A stretch of 64,000 nucleotides of DNA from Anaspis maculata (taxonomy: Eukaryota > Arthropoda > Insecta > Coleoptera > Scraptiidae), in contig OX421968.1 in the NCBI GenBank assembly GCA_949128115.1, forward strand, positions 32,826,877-32,890,876. The letters are read 5' to 3'. Position numbers and translations under genes: made by a program. Numbering within the stretch: position 1 is the first letter of the stretch; each line of letters begins with the position of its first letter. Shown here piece after piece: positions 21,735 to 32,995 of this stretch. The notes below the pieces were generated by a model that was not told the origin of the DNA, made no database searches, and was given only the letters and a program-made list of their open reading frames with translations.

Positions 21735-21965
21735 GTGGTATACCCAACGCTTGCGCCAAATTTCAACATGCGCGCATGCTCGAATGGCGTCAAATACAAA
21801 ATTTGCGAACAAATGCTACAAAATCGCAAGAAAAACCGCCACAAAGTTGAAAAATACGCGCCGCAGCGAACAGGGTAATAGGCTAGAGGTTAATACACAC
21901 TAGTGATTACTTATTTTCCATAAAAAAAAGTCCGCATTGTTCATTAAATTATAAATAACTGCTAT
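21735..21965. repeat. Left arm of a ~225-bp inverted repeat
   Basis: Pairs with 23435-23660 in inverse orientation; shared phrases include AGTCCGCATTGTTCATTAAA and AATACGCGCCGCAGCGAAC. The arms enclose ~1.5 kb holding a LINE 3' end. Confidence 0.75.
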
Positions 21966-22413
21966 CCTTGGTGACCCGTTTCCCGTTTCGGAGTGAAATT
22001 TTTCCGGTTACACAGCTTCACCCACCGTGCACATTTGTCACATTCCTCGCAAGACTTTACGTGTTTTTCAAATTTCTCCAGTACCAAGTTTTTACGGTAT
22101 TTTAAGCACGTTTTTGGGAATCGGGTAAAGAAATACATATTTTTGTCATTATACCGACTATCACTGTGCCAATTCCCATGAGCACAATGTTTCACGGCCC
22201 CTTTCACTTGTTTTTCCATGATTTTTGGAAGGATAACACCGCTGATTTAGTTTTCAACTTCAACTTTATTTCTCTCTTTCGACTGAGTATATACAGCATA
22301 TGAGAATAGTCTACAAACATTTCCAAGTAACAACAAGAATAATAAATCTTTAGAAGCAATAACAATAACCAAAAATAATCAAAAATATCACAGACAAGTT
22401 GTACTTACACGGG

Positions 22414-23214
22414 TCATTCACCCAGTGTATCACAGTCAAAAAATTCCTTAACACTATAAAATGTATGAGTCAATAATAAATATTTCACATTTTTCTTAAA
22501 TAAAACAAGGTTATTCATAGCTTTAAGGGAAGCAGGTAACTTATTGAAGAGTTTCACAGCCATTACAAATGGACCCCTAGCTGAGCTACTCAGTCTATGC
22601 ACAGGAATGTCAATATTAAAATTCTGTCTAAAATTATATGAGTTGTTATCGCTTCTGGACGAGTTGAAATCAGATTTATTCTTGTGGACGTACAAAACAC
22701 AGTTTAAAATATAAATTGACGGAACAGTTAAAATATTGAGCCTATCAAACAGGGGTCTGCAAGATTGTCTATTATTTTTGGATAACATGGTCCGCAAAAT
22801 TCTCTTTTGAGCAATAAACAAGTCAGCCACACGTGAAGCATTGCCCCAACAAACAATTCCATAACTCAAAATAGAATGAACATATGCATAATAGTACATC
22901 TTTAAAATATTTACATTAACTTTGTCTCGCAGCTGCCACAAAACGAATTGAGACACTTTCATTTTCTTGATTAAGTCATCAACATGACAAGACCAAGAGA
23001 GCTGGCTATCTAAGGTAAACCCCAAAAATAAGTAAATCCATCCAAGTAAATCATCAGTAAATAAAAATAGTTTTGAAAAAAACTGATTTTTATACTTCGA
23101 ATACCACAGGGGGCCGCTATTCTTGAATCGTGTGAGAAAAGTCTCTGGGAGGAAAATACATTCCGCAATACACTGATGTAGCGAATGTTGCCTAAAATCG
23201 TGGTTTTTAGGCAA
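22414..23214 (-). pseudogene. LINE reverse transcriptase C-terminal fragment fused to MITE sequence
   Basis: A 266-codon minus-strand ORF. Residues ~55-266 match the thumb and post-RT region of Jockey/CR1-type LINEs: FLGFTLDSQLSWSCHVDDL (~63-81), YAYVHSILSYGIVCWGNAS (~108-126), a QKRILRTML segment (~135) and the end region PLFDRLNILTVPSIYI. The first ~35 residues come from MITE 2 copy 2 (23111-23214) and short flanking DNA, so the start is an accident. The YxDD catalytic core is missing. The frame is otherwise intact to its stop, suggesting a fairly recent 5'-truncated insertion. Confidence 0.8.
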
Positions 23215-23264
23215 CTTTCGCTACAGAAGTGTAGTACGGCTTATATAAAACTCAATAACGGCCC
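23111..23264. mobile_element. Palindromic MITE 2, copy 2
   Basis: Starts GGGCCGCTATTCTTGAATCG and ends ...AATAACGGCCC; same family as 9351-9531 but shorter at the right. The centre (GTTGCCTAAAATCGTGG...) is inverted relative to copy 1, as expected for a palindrome. Confidence 0.85.
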
Positions 23265-23434
23265 TGGAAAACTTGTTTACAAACGTACGACACTCGGAGC
23301 GAACTTCAAAATGGCGAATAAATAGTTGACGTTGACAGCAGACAGCAGCGAAAAGTCACGGCCGTTGCTTGTCAAACTGAAAATAGAGTTGGTGGGGGTT
23401 GCATTATGGGTTGCGTACGCACATCCGATCAATG

Positions 23435-23660
23435 TAAAACGCAGTTATTTATATTTAATGAACAATGCGGACTTTTTGATGGAAAATAAGTAGTCAGTAG
23501 TGTCTATTAACCTCTAGCCTATTACCTTGTTCGCTGCGGCGCGTATTTTTCAACTCTATGGCGGTTTCTCACGCCATTTTCTAGCATTTGTTCGCAAATT
23601 TTGTATTTGACGCCATTACTTCAGACTTCAGAAGACGAGTATGCGCGCTGATGGCGCGCT
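23435..23660. repeat. Right arm of a ~225-bp inverted repeat
   Basis: Inverted partner of 21735-21965 inside the 3.0-kb insertion. Confidence 0.75.
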
Positions 23661-23985
23661 GGATAATGAAAGGTACTATTCATAATATAGATTTGTATGT
23701 GATATTCATGCAAGAGACCTATTTGCAATTCCCTATGTGCTATTTGATAATAAGCGTTTAAATGAAATACCATATAGAAATGTATTGGCTTTTCCATATC
23801 ACGTCGAATCTATCAGCATTCCCACATAGGAGACCCATTTGATTCTATAGGCTGTGTAATACAATTGGCAAATAAGATTCCTATAGGTTTCTATATACAA
23901 ATTGCAAATGTTCTAACCGTATACAGAACATATAGAAATCATATGAATTTTTTTTATAGGCTTTTATATGAAATTTCCGACAGGG

Positions 23986-24184
23986 TTTAGTTACCTACTT
24001 TTTTTCCATACGTTCACATTTTCACACCACAGGCTCGCATCACTCGACCGTACACCATTCTCAATCAGGAATCCCCCGATTGATTTTCGTTCCCCCACTC
24101 GTTCTGCATTCATCGCTGTTGGTAGCAATGTTTCTCTTATTGTAATTACTGCATGAGGGTACTGCATACGACACTATTGTTTTA
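23986..24184 (+). repeat. Continuation of LINE-like copy 2 after the 3.0-kb insertion
   Basis: Matches the minus-strand sequence at about 15007-15400 (TTTAGTTACCTACTT at its start, TACGACACTATTGTTTT at its end), but lacks ~190 bp present in that copy. Confidence 0.75.
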
Positions 24185-24194
24185 TTTCTTCAAT

Positions 24195-24330
24195 TCAGCA
24201 GTAAAAGCTGGGCCCCAAGTATTTGGGTGATAGAAAAAGACAAACCGAAGAGGTACCTAACCCCTCACAAGGCATATCACTCCAGCAATGCTAAGGATGT
24301 AAACCCCCAAGCTTCAGCTGAACTTTGGGA
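24195..24330 (-). repeat. Dispersed repeat A, partial inverted copy
   Basis: The inverted 3' end of repeat A: GCAGTAAAAGCTGGGCC, CAAGTATTTGGGTGATAG and CAAGCTTCAGCTGAA all occur. Confidence 0.8.
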
Positions 24331-24404
24331 CATGCAATGGAAATATTTGCTGAGCTATTATGATGCGAAATCTTGAATAACTAATCGTTGAACTCGAAAA
24401 CCGT

Positions 24405-24960
24405 GGGTCAGGTTTTAAAAGTTTTTTCTCCAAAGATTAATGCAATCTTTTCTCCAACTTTCATATCCGCATGTCTGCACCGACACTTCATATCGAAGTT
24501 CACACTGTAGTTTTTTGCAAATTCACGGAATGTGCAAATTTCATTTTCATCCCGTCGGAAAACCGGACCCGTGTCGATTTTGAAAATTGTTCTACACGAC
24601 GCCCAATCCAATCTATATCCCGTTCACTTTTTTTTCAGTAGAATGACTTTTTAGGGCAAAAATTAATAAAGTGACAAGCTGAAGCGCTCGGAGGATACCA
24701 CTGATGGCCGCTGATAGTTCGCTCCAAAACTTTGCACGTGTCATCAGCCGTATCTGTAGCCCCCAGTTGTTATGTACTTTATTTTTGCTCCAAAAAGTCA
24801 TTTTACTGAATTTAAAACATGAACGGCATTTCGATATCAGTTGGAGTTTTTCGAAAAAAGTCCATCCCCGAGCAGGAATGAATTTTTGAGTCCTGCATCA
24901 AAAGCGAGTCGTCCCTGGTCAACTCACAGACGAGAGGCCCTCCCGGGTGGCAACGGCTAG
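24405..24960 (+). repeat. Dispersed family B, copy
   Basis: Shares CAATCTTTTCTCCAACTTTC, ATCCCCGAGCAGGAATG and GGGTGGCAACGGCTAG with the longer copies at 39660-41062 (+) and 45948-47262 (-). Non-coding. Confidence 0.75.
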
Positions 24961-25012
24961 GATAAATTTTGGACACTCATAAGTCATAATAGCCCAGGCA
25001 ATTTAGTAGGTC

Positions 25013-25290
25013 TAAAAACGGCCAAACCCGGAAATAATTCTCATAAAGCTGAATTTTTGTGTAGCGACCTTTTTGACTTGTCTGAGCAACATGTCAAAAT
25101 ACTCGAGTAATACTAATACTTGAGAGCGCAGCGGAAAATCTGAGCAATGCCGTGTTTCGAGGCAGATATCTTGCAAGTGGTTGATCCCACGAAAAAACGA
25201 TAAGAAAGGTAATTGTTGACCATAATGTTCTGCGTATGATGTATGATGCCTGTACCAAAAATCCTCCTGGATTAATGTATTTTGAATTAT
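25013..25290 (+). repeat. Dispersed family C, fragment
   Basis: Same phrases as 29450-30380: CAAACCCGGAAATAAT, GCAATGCCGTGTTTCGAGG, CAAGTGGTTGATCCCA. Family C occurs in opposite orientation at 35160-36210. Confidence 0.7.
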
Positions 25291-25379
25291 AACATAACAA
25301 GTGAATCTGCCCTCACGTGCGTGAGTCTCAATAGCGCATTTTCTTATTTCCAGGACTGTCATTGATAGGAATGAAGTCC

Positions 25380-26080
25380 AGCTTGAAAATTAAATGTTCA
25401 TACAAGACAAGAGTAAGTTTCACGTTTCATGACAGTCATTCCACTAATGGGAAATTCCAATATGGCGGCCAATTCATGAAATTCAGCTTGAAAATAAGAA
25501 TGTCCATACGAGACAAGAGTAGAGTTCCAAGTTCCATGACAGTCCCTCCATTAATAACAGATTTCAATATGGCGACCAAGATGGCGGCGAAATGATGGAA
25601 TTTACCTTGAAAATAAAAACGCTTATACAAGACAAGAGTAAGTTCCAAGTTTCATGACAATCCCTCCACTGATAACAGATTTCAATATGGCGGCCAAGAC
25701 CGCGGCGGAATTATAAAATTCACCTTGAAAATAAGATTGTTCATACGAGACAAGCGCAGGTTCCAAGTTTCATAATAATCGTTCCACTAATAACAGATTT
25801 CAATATGGCAGCCAAGATGGCGGCGGAATCATGAAATTTAGCTTGAAAATAAAAATGATCATACGTGACAAGGGTGACTTCCAAGTTTCATGGAAATCGT
25901 TCCACTAATAAGAAATTTCAATATGGCGGCCAAGATGACGACGGAATCATGGAATTCAGCTTGAAAATAAGAATGATCATACGAGGCAAAAGTAACTTCC
26001 AAGTTTCATGAAAATCGTTCCACTAATAAGAAATTTCAATATGGCTGTCAAGATGGCGGCGCAACCACGAAATCCAATTT
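25380..26080 (+). repeat. 118-bp tandem array, about 6 units
   Basis: The anchor GACAAGAGT (or a variant) occurs near 25406, 25512, 25631, 25749, 25867 and 25985: a ~118-bp period with one shorter step. Each unit carries TTCATGA.A, a CCACTAAT segment, TTTCAATATGGCGGCCAAG and TTCAGCTTGAAAATAA. Inverted and direct fragments of the unit recur at 44500-45035. Confidence 0.88.
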
Positions 26081-26082
26081 GC

Positions 26083-26500
26083 CCACTGGCATTCACGAGA
26101 ATCTAAGCTATCCATTTGCGAAAGTTCTAAGGCTCTAGTATTATTCCCCGAGGAGGAGTTCATTTTCTTAGAAGTGCAAAGGAAATCTTTGTTTTGTGAT
26201 CATATTAATGGTAACTATGTATGTATAAAAAACAATAATGCCCATTGGCCACCTTTGGGGACATCAGCTATCCATCGGAAGAAGTTCCAAGGCTCTAGCT
26301 TGATTCCCTGAAGAGGAGTTCAACTTCTTAGAAGTCCACAATAAATATCTGTTTTTGATAATAGTAATGATAACTATGTATGGATAAAAAATATTGCCCA
26401 TTGGCCACCCTTGGGGACATCAGCTATCTATCAAAAAAAGTTCTAAGGCTCTAGCTTCATTCCACGAGGAGGAGTACAACTTCCTAATTTCTACACGGAC
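26083..26500 (+). repeat. 157-bp tandem array, three units
   Basis: Three units starting near 26083, 26240 and 26397, each with GCCCA(T/C)TGGC, a GCTATC segment, AAGGCTCTAG and GAGGAG(T)..AACTTC. A single inverted unit lies at 41860-41947. The array ends at an ACAG microsatellite. Confidence 0.85.
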
Positions 26501-26545
26501 AGACAGACAGACGGATGGACGGACAGACAGACAGACAAACCGGAC
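26496..26545 (+). repeat. ACAG/ACGG microsatellite
   Basis: GACAGACAGACAGACGGATGG-type repeat closing the 157-bp array; a similar tract is at 36480-36520 in family B. Confidence 0.9.
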
Positions 26546-27153
26546 ATATAAGCGTCATTTTCTTACGAAAATGCGCTAAAAATTACCTAGGTTGTAACGT
26601 TCAATTTTCACACAGAAAAGTTGTAATAAATTGATAGGACAAAAAGAGAGAACCGTCCTTATCGCGACCATTTATTAATGAATTTCAGGAGTTTAGAAAA
26701 AAGTAGATGGTGGAAGCTAGTTTTAAAGTTGTGCCGAGAGCGTTGAAAATTTCTGAAGCCAAAAGGATTTGTTAGTATCCTACCAGAGAGGTCTTCTGGG
26801 ATTCCACGGCACGAAATTTTATCATTAGAACGGTACCTGGCAAAAGGTCCGATTTTCTACGCAAGTATTGCGAATTTTTACCTCGAGCACCGACGTCTTT
26901 CCATCTTGTAGCTACCGCTTCTCGTTATATTCGAAACCGGAAATTGAAAACAAAATTACAGGCTCTTCTGTCTCCAGAGTGGGTGTTTTACTTCCCGATT
27001 TTCCTGAAGAAGAGTGCGCCGTGTAAGCCGATTTTCACACCACCTTCGAGTCTCCAATTTGCGTGATTCACACCGTTCTATCTCATCCGCTTTGTGCATT
27101 TCTTCATCCGATTGGGATAATCGTCTTTCCTGTGGTTCAAGTCCAGTGACCAG
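26546..27153. other. Unassigned
   Basis: Around 26640-27040 the + strand has long open stretches in changing frames but no family I recognise. The last bases 27146-27153 (GTGACCAG) are the left target duplication of the next element. Confidence 0.3.
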
Positions 27154-28109
27154 CAGAGCCGTGGCGTGACATGGATCTGTGGAGCGACTGCTCCAGGGCG
27201 CCATTTGTACAAGGGCGCCAAAATCCAAGCTTTTTGATCAAAATTCACTATCAGCACTGACAGCAAAGTGCCTACCTAGGTAAAATTGGGAAACTCTCGC
27301 AAGGCGCGTGTAGTTATAGGTACCTAGGTCAAGAATTCTAAGATCTATGGAATAATAATCTGCAAATTTAAAATTACTTAAAATTAAAAATTAAAATCGA
27401 CGGCCCGCTAGTCGAGTGGACTGCGTGTTCGCTCGGCAAGCTGAGTTCACGGGTTCGATTCCCGGGCAGCAGATCTGGGTGTTGTGCTGTGTAAGCGTAT
27501 TTTTTTCACATGAAATGATTCCAATAAATATACAGCAACTTCTATAGCATAAAAAATGTCGAGAAGGAGAAAAACAAACTTTTAAAAACTTTCAAACTTG
27601 AAGAAAATTTAAGAAAATTCAGAAAAAAATGTCATAAAAAAAGTGTATGCTCAATTATTATATACGAAAAAAAGATTTGGTTTCCGGCGAATTTTCCCCT
27701 AGACCTTTTACCAGACGATGAAGTATTATTTTCCATGTACAAGAAACGCTTGAATACAAATTGAAAAACATACCTACTCAAATCAGATGAATACATCATG
27801 CATGTTTCTATAAAAAGATGGCTACCATTATACCATTATTGGTAAAGTACCATTACTCGTATATATTTCATATATTGGTGAAACAAAAATTGATACGAGT
27901 GATACGAGAAAAATCATTATACAAAGTACCTAAAACAATTGAAAAAAATTGAGAAGATAATCGAAATCAATGATTTTGCTATTATTATTATTATCTCACA
28001 AAATTTCGCCTGCGGCGCTACCTTGCTCGCTTCGCTCGCATTTCCTTCACAAAAAGGGCGCCAAATGGCTTCTTTGCACCAGGTGCTTCACTACCGCGCC
28101 ACGGCCCTG
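27154..28109. mobile_element. hAT-like element with 8-bp target duplication, SINE inside
   Basis: 956 bp. Left end CAGAGCCGTGGCG and right end CGCCACGGCCCTG are near-perfect inverted repeats beginning CAG, as in hAT elements. Flanks 27146-27153 and 28110-28117 are both GTGACCAG. Inner segments near the ends (AAGGGCGCCAAA at both sides) are also inverted. No transposase is visible; a tRNA-like SINE is nested inside. Confidence 0.88.
27399..27545 (+). mobile_element. tRNA-derived SINE, copy 1
   Basis: The head GACGGCCCGCTAGTCGAGTGG has an A-box-like segment, and GGTTCGATTCC at about 27453 is a B box; TCTGGGTGTTGTG follows. Those landmarks are shared with minus-strand copies at 33402-33606 and 48716-48921. 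The 3' end is uncertain because the tail differs. Confidence 0.7.
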
Positions 28110-29449
28110 GTGACCAGTGACGTCAGCAATTCACTACCCTGTGTTTTTCTGATGGTCAACATCAACACAACGTGTCAATTCGTGACGTCAACACCGTGTT
28201 TGTGGGAAATCTGCAGCTTGGATAACCAGCAAGAAGGTGTAGTTACATTGTTCGCGTTGTGGAAATCTCATATTAATTTGTCGTTCTATCAATGATAATA
28301 TTTTATTATCACTTGCCTACGTTAGGGTCAGGTAGGGAAGAGTGGTCCACAGTGAAACACTTTTCTCTTTTTTATTTTTAGAAAATTTAGTTTTCGGTCG
28401 AACTTAGTACGGCTTGGGCATAGAGGCTTGGGCCGAAGGATCATTAGGCTATGTTCGTTAGTATCTAGTGGCCAAAATAGCAATATGGTTTACGAGAAAC
28501 ACTTATTTTCCTTGATCATGTTTTTTGTTTCACTGTGGACCACTGGTGGGACACAGTAAAACAGAACGAAAAACTCCTAGAAAATATTCTTGTAATTAAC
28601 AAAAATTGTGGAACTCATAGTAAATAAACAATTTTCAACTTGAATAAGCGGTAAAAACAAAAAAATTAACTTCTGAAAAAATAATGATAAAACAAATCAA
28701 AACAAACAGAGTTGAGTTAGGTAATAGTTGATAACAGTAGGTAACAATATCCAAACTTCAACGCAAGTCAATATTGTTGAAACCTATTGAAAAGGACAGC
28801 AATGAGGTTTGGCGTTTGGTTTTACCCTGCTCTACCGGCGTAGGTGAAACACTCCTGTTTTACTGTGCCCCATCTTTAACTTCTTACCAAGAAAATCACT
28901 GAGCTTGGAAAATGAAATCTACCGAATATTGGAAGTAGGTAATTACATTAAGATAAAATGAAAGAGTATCCTTCTTTCTTGTGCATTAGGATTGACAATA
29001 ATTAGTGTGCTTTGTTTTGGATCATTATTTGAATGAAGATCGTTTTTGTTTAAATAATTACGTAACTATGACTTACACTTATCAAATTTCTCTCGAATTA
29101 CAAACTTTATTCTTTCTTTAATTACTGTGTCGGTCTGAATTATCTGCGGGAATAAATCTATAATTGGGAACTCAAGTTTTATTGAACAACCCCTTTGCAA
29201 TCCCAAAATAGTGAGCATTCTTCTAATCAAGTAAGTTTCAAATCCTGATTTTGGTCGGTAAGGTGCGAGGATCTGTCACAGGTCTCACTCTTGACCGATC
29301 GACGGGTGTAACTAAGAGTGTGGCGCCCCCTTGAATTTGAATTTCGAACGATACCCACCCCTCCAGCCTTCTGAGCAGCGGGACACTCTCGATCATAGTG
29401 ATCCACCCTCGTAGCTGACCAAAAGGAAAATTGTAGGCGTAACAAAATG
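28110..29449. other. Unassigned, with a small inverted repeat
   Basis: AGTGGTCCACAGTGAAACA near 28341 and its inverse near 28528 form ~19-bp arms around ~170 bp, possibly a small foldback. The remainder is AT-rich and non-coding as far as I can see. Confidence 0.35.
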
Positions 29450-30382
29450 TTCTAGGTTGAAAATGCCCAAACCCAGGAATAATTATCTCAGAGCTGAATT
29501 TCTGTACAGTGACCCTTTTGACCCGTCTGAACAACACATCAAAATACTCGACAAGATTCCGGCGCTAACGTCATGAAGTTTAGAGGGTAAAAAGCACCCC
29601 TACGGACATTTCAGGTCTAAAAAGGGTCAAACCCGGTAATAACTCCCACAGATCTGATTTTTTGCATCTGCGGTGACCTTTTCGACCCGTCTGAACAACA
29701 TAATCAAAAAACTCCGAGATTCCGGCGTTCGCGTCAAGGACTTTAGGGGGCAAGAACCACCCTTACGGTGACATGGTGCCGGTTTTTCTAATTTTTGCTT
29801 CCAAACGGTAACTTGGACGTGAAATAGTATGGACAATAAAAATATTCCCCACAAAATTCTGCGTTGAAAAGGTCCGATTGACTATACGGCTAGTCCTTAC
29901 CCAATTCAATAAAAAAGCGTTTGAAGTGGGAAGTAGTCTTGAGCGCGCAGCAAAAAATCAGAGCAGTGCCGTGTTTCGAGACATATCTGGCAAGTGGTTG
30001 ATCCCAAGAAAACACGGCGAAGAAGAAAATTGTTGACCCATGATGTTTTACGTACGATGCTTATGCCAGATAGTGGGGTCGGTACGAGGGTCGGTACGCT
30101 TTTGGATACTGCACTTTTGAGTTGAGTTATGAAACTTGGCACATAGTTTCTAGGGACCATAGGAAAAAATTTGGTCCGATGTTCCCAAAAAAATTTCCAA
30201 CGGAATCCGTTATACAGGCCCCTTTTTCAAAAATGGCGGCCTAATTTTGAAAATTGACGATTGGTCAATGGTCACTACATTTCTTAGAAGAAATAAAAGG
30301 CTCGCCACCCCACTGGCAAAACCTATTTCACGCATGTATAAAACTGTCAAAACCATAAGAAATGTCGAAAGTACATACATAT
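29450..30382 (+). repeat. Dispersed family C, long copy
   Basis: Contains two diverged ~155-bp tandem pieces (29455-29570, 29610-29760) with GACCCGTCTGAACAACA, then CCGTGTTTCGAGACATAT and AAATAAAAGGCTCGCC. It is the inverse of 33640-33730 plus 35160-36210. A solo LTR is inserted at its distal end. Confidence 0.75.
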
Positions 30383-30807
30383 TGTTACGGTATTCGGGTT
30401 CGCCTATCTCGAAATTAAACGCCCTGATTTACTTGTAAACAAACTGCACTTTATTAGCTACTACCGATACAACTAGATAACGCACAGAATTATTAATCGC
30501 TTAGAAATTCACAATGTCGCTTGAGATGTTAACGCCACGATCGCTCGATTCAAACTCTGCCGATGCCAGGTCGAGTTCCTCGCTTATAGTGTCATCGAAG
30601 GTTCTGGATGCTTCCTGATGGTGTTTCCAGCACACGAGGATTTTTCTGGTATCTGCGTCGAGAATATACGCGTACTTTCTACGGCACCTCCACCAGAAGT
30701 ATCGACGTGTCGTGACCTACCGCTGAAGTCTCTCGATGCTTCCCGAATGCAATGCGTAAATCTAGATTTCTCTAGAAAGAGCCGGGATGGTCGCGAGCTT
30801 CGTAAAA
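30383..30807. mobile_element. Solo LTR-like insertion in family C
   Basis: A 425-bp insertion starting TGTTACGG and ending CGTAAAA, with ATAT on both sides (30379-30382 and 30808-30811). The related family C copy near 33625-33660 runs from GTACATAC to CAACTGCAAGTTATTTCAG without it, giving the empty site. The TG start, near-inverted tips and short target duplication fit a solo LTR; strand and family are not determined. Confidence 0.6.
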
Positions 30808-30811
30808 ATAT

Positions 30812-32995
30812 CAACTGCAAGTTATTTCAGAATTTGTATTTGTGCTAAAAGATAAGTCAGGTTAATTATTACGTTACCATAAATAACAGTGAATAGAAGA
30901 AATGTTGCATGTTGATTGGGAATAAATTCTTGCAAGGTTTCATTTTCTACATGAGAGAGCGTCCCACTGTCCCACTGATGTAGAGCATCTGAGTCGATTG
31001 TGCGCTGATATGGGATGCAACTTATTTGAAAATTTGCTCGTTTGCGTTTGTGCGATTGTGCGAGACGCTCACCTACATTCTTCTTTGCTGTTTTTTTTGT
31101 CTATTTCATTGGTGAAGAACAGAACTCTCACCTATCCTGAATCCCATTTCAATTCTAATTCCTGTAGGTGATCCCATTTCTACATGTTGCATAATACTCG
31201 ATTTGTCACTTACATATACCAAGGTTGGAAAAGAACTATGTACAACATAAGGCGCTGAAGCTGTAATGCTTTTCTCGAAGGTATAATATTCTTCCTTAAA
31301 AACCCGATTACGATTCAGAAACAGGTTTTAATAATGAGGAACTTTACGGCTATAAGTGCAAAAAATCCAACATTGTACCTACATTTCTGGCCAAAAATGT
31401 GTCATATGGGATGGGACAAACTAAGACCCATAGGAGAGATTCTTGTGCCTTGGACACACTGGAAACTTGCAGAAATTTTTATAAACAGAATACTGTGACG
31501 ATTTTTTTGGCTGGGAATAAAATTCCCAGTTTGGGGTCGGTCCTGGATTTCGAGGACAAGAAGGCCGGCTAGCTCGGGGTGTGGTTCCGAGGGCAGGGCA
31601 GGGCACACAAAAAAAAAAAATCAGGTGGTCGCCAGGGTCTGAAGGCCACAAATTGTCAATTGCCGAACAACCCAATTCGGCAATGCTCACGACCCTACCT
31701 AAACTTGACTTGTGGGGGGGGGGGGACAAGAAAACAACAGCAAAAGAGATAATTTAGAAAGAAGGGCGGCTGGAATTTATTAACAGAGCGAAAGAGGCAA
31801 AACTGGTATCTTATTGAAATGCTGAGGGCCGGCTACAAATGGGGCAAAAGAAAAGACGTAAACGCTAAAAGTGCTTACCGCTAAGGCTGCCGAATAAAAT
31901 TAAGACGACCGCGTGAAAGGCAGAATTACGGCAACAAGCCTCTTACCCGACTGTCTGTGCACAGAAAATTGGGGGACGCTACGACTGGGCCACTTGCCCT
32001 GGAGCCGTCCCCGTCACGCTTTGCCTCAACCTATCCGCAAAACAACCCCGCGTGAATTTTCATAAACTCTCGCCCTATTCTTTTACCTGCAAGCTCAATA
32101 CGTTCAATAATTCCTTGGGAATCTTAGAAGACCAGAACCAACAATGCGCGTAGTAATCCGGTTGGTCCGGAATTGAGGATATGTGATGGTACTTGTCTTA
32201 TGCTCGGGTTCCCTTCGAGACAATTCCTGGGACCTGGAGTTGATCCAGCAGTCCTCCCAGCCGAACAAACTCGGGAGGACGAGAAGCACGAGATCAATGT
32301 CCTCAAATGTGCCGAGTCGTCCGCTGGGTCGTCCACGGAGACGGCCGTGTCAGCCAAAACAACAGACGAAATGTGTGGGGAACAAGGAAGCCCTCGAAGA
32401 GTATGTACAAAGGGGATGAAGGAGGAAGCGGAGGAGGAGGCCCTAAAGGAAACAAACATTGACAACAGGTTGACTTGGAAAAATGACGAAACTTACAAGA
32501 TGGTGTGTGGCCTCAAAGGTAGGGGTGGTGATGTAGTTATTTTTCCAGCCTCGCTGATTTAACTCAGGTAGCTTGAGGTGTCGACTCCTCCGAAGAGATT
32601 AGGGCAATTCATCAGCCACTGAAAGCACCTCAAACTCCTATTACACCACACTAAACCCAAAATTTGCGATTCTATTGCAGGTACGCTTGTTATTTCTCAG
32701 TCAACCTGACAGATCTCGCAAAAATCCTACACAACGCTCATTTCTAGGGCAACACGGCAAGCTGTGGTGAGCTGATTCAGTTACGGGTGGCTTTCACCCG
32801 TAACAATACTATCATTTAATAAGAGGTACATTGTGATTATCTTCTGCTCAAATCTCATCAAGTACAACCCTTATCGACGTATGAGTCTGTAAAAACCGCT
32901 TATCTCGATCCCTTCCCTTCCGTACATATTCAAACAACTTGCACTTCAAAATTTCTTGCGGTTTTAATGCCACGAGATCTTCACTGACAGGACTA
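30812..32995. other. Largely unassigned
   Basis: Begins with ~35 bp of family C. A 130-codon + strand ORF at 32173-32562 (acidic, with DEKHEINVLKC and KNDETYKMVC) resembles no family I know. GC-richer DNA at 31500-32450 stands out from its surroundings. GTTACGGGTG/CACCCGTAAC forms a small hairpin near 32780-32803. Confidence 0.35.

Larger units (their letters stand above)
20962..23985. mobile_element. 3.0-kb element inserted in LINE-like copy 2
   Basis: Ends are CCCTGTTAGAAACATAT and the inverted complement of CCCTGTCGGAAATTTCATAT. The minus-strand paralogue near 15402 is uninterrupted at the same point (GCATGGG then TTTAGTTACC), which fixes both borders and implies a 2-bp TT duplication. 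Subterminal regions (20.97-21.2 and 23.7-23.98 kb) are rich in CTATATG/CATATAG. Inside are inverted arms (21735-21965 with 23435-23660), a LINE 3' fragment and MITE 2 copy 2. No transposase ORF recognised. Confidence 0.75.

Noticed and set aside
32173..32562. A host gene exon or retroelement Gag
   Set aside because: Open in one frame and GC-richer, but with no domain, no splice evidence and an overlapping alternative frame; kept only as an unassigned note.
30383..32805. A 2.4-kb LTR or LTR element from TGTTACGG (30383) to CCGTAACA (32805)
   Set aside because: The tips are inverted, but the flanks do not match, and comparison with family C at 33.6 kb shows the left insertion already ends at 30807 with ATAT duplications. 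The right CACCCGTAAC belongs to a local hairpin.
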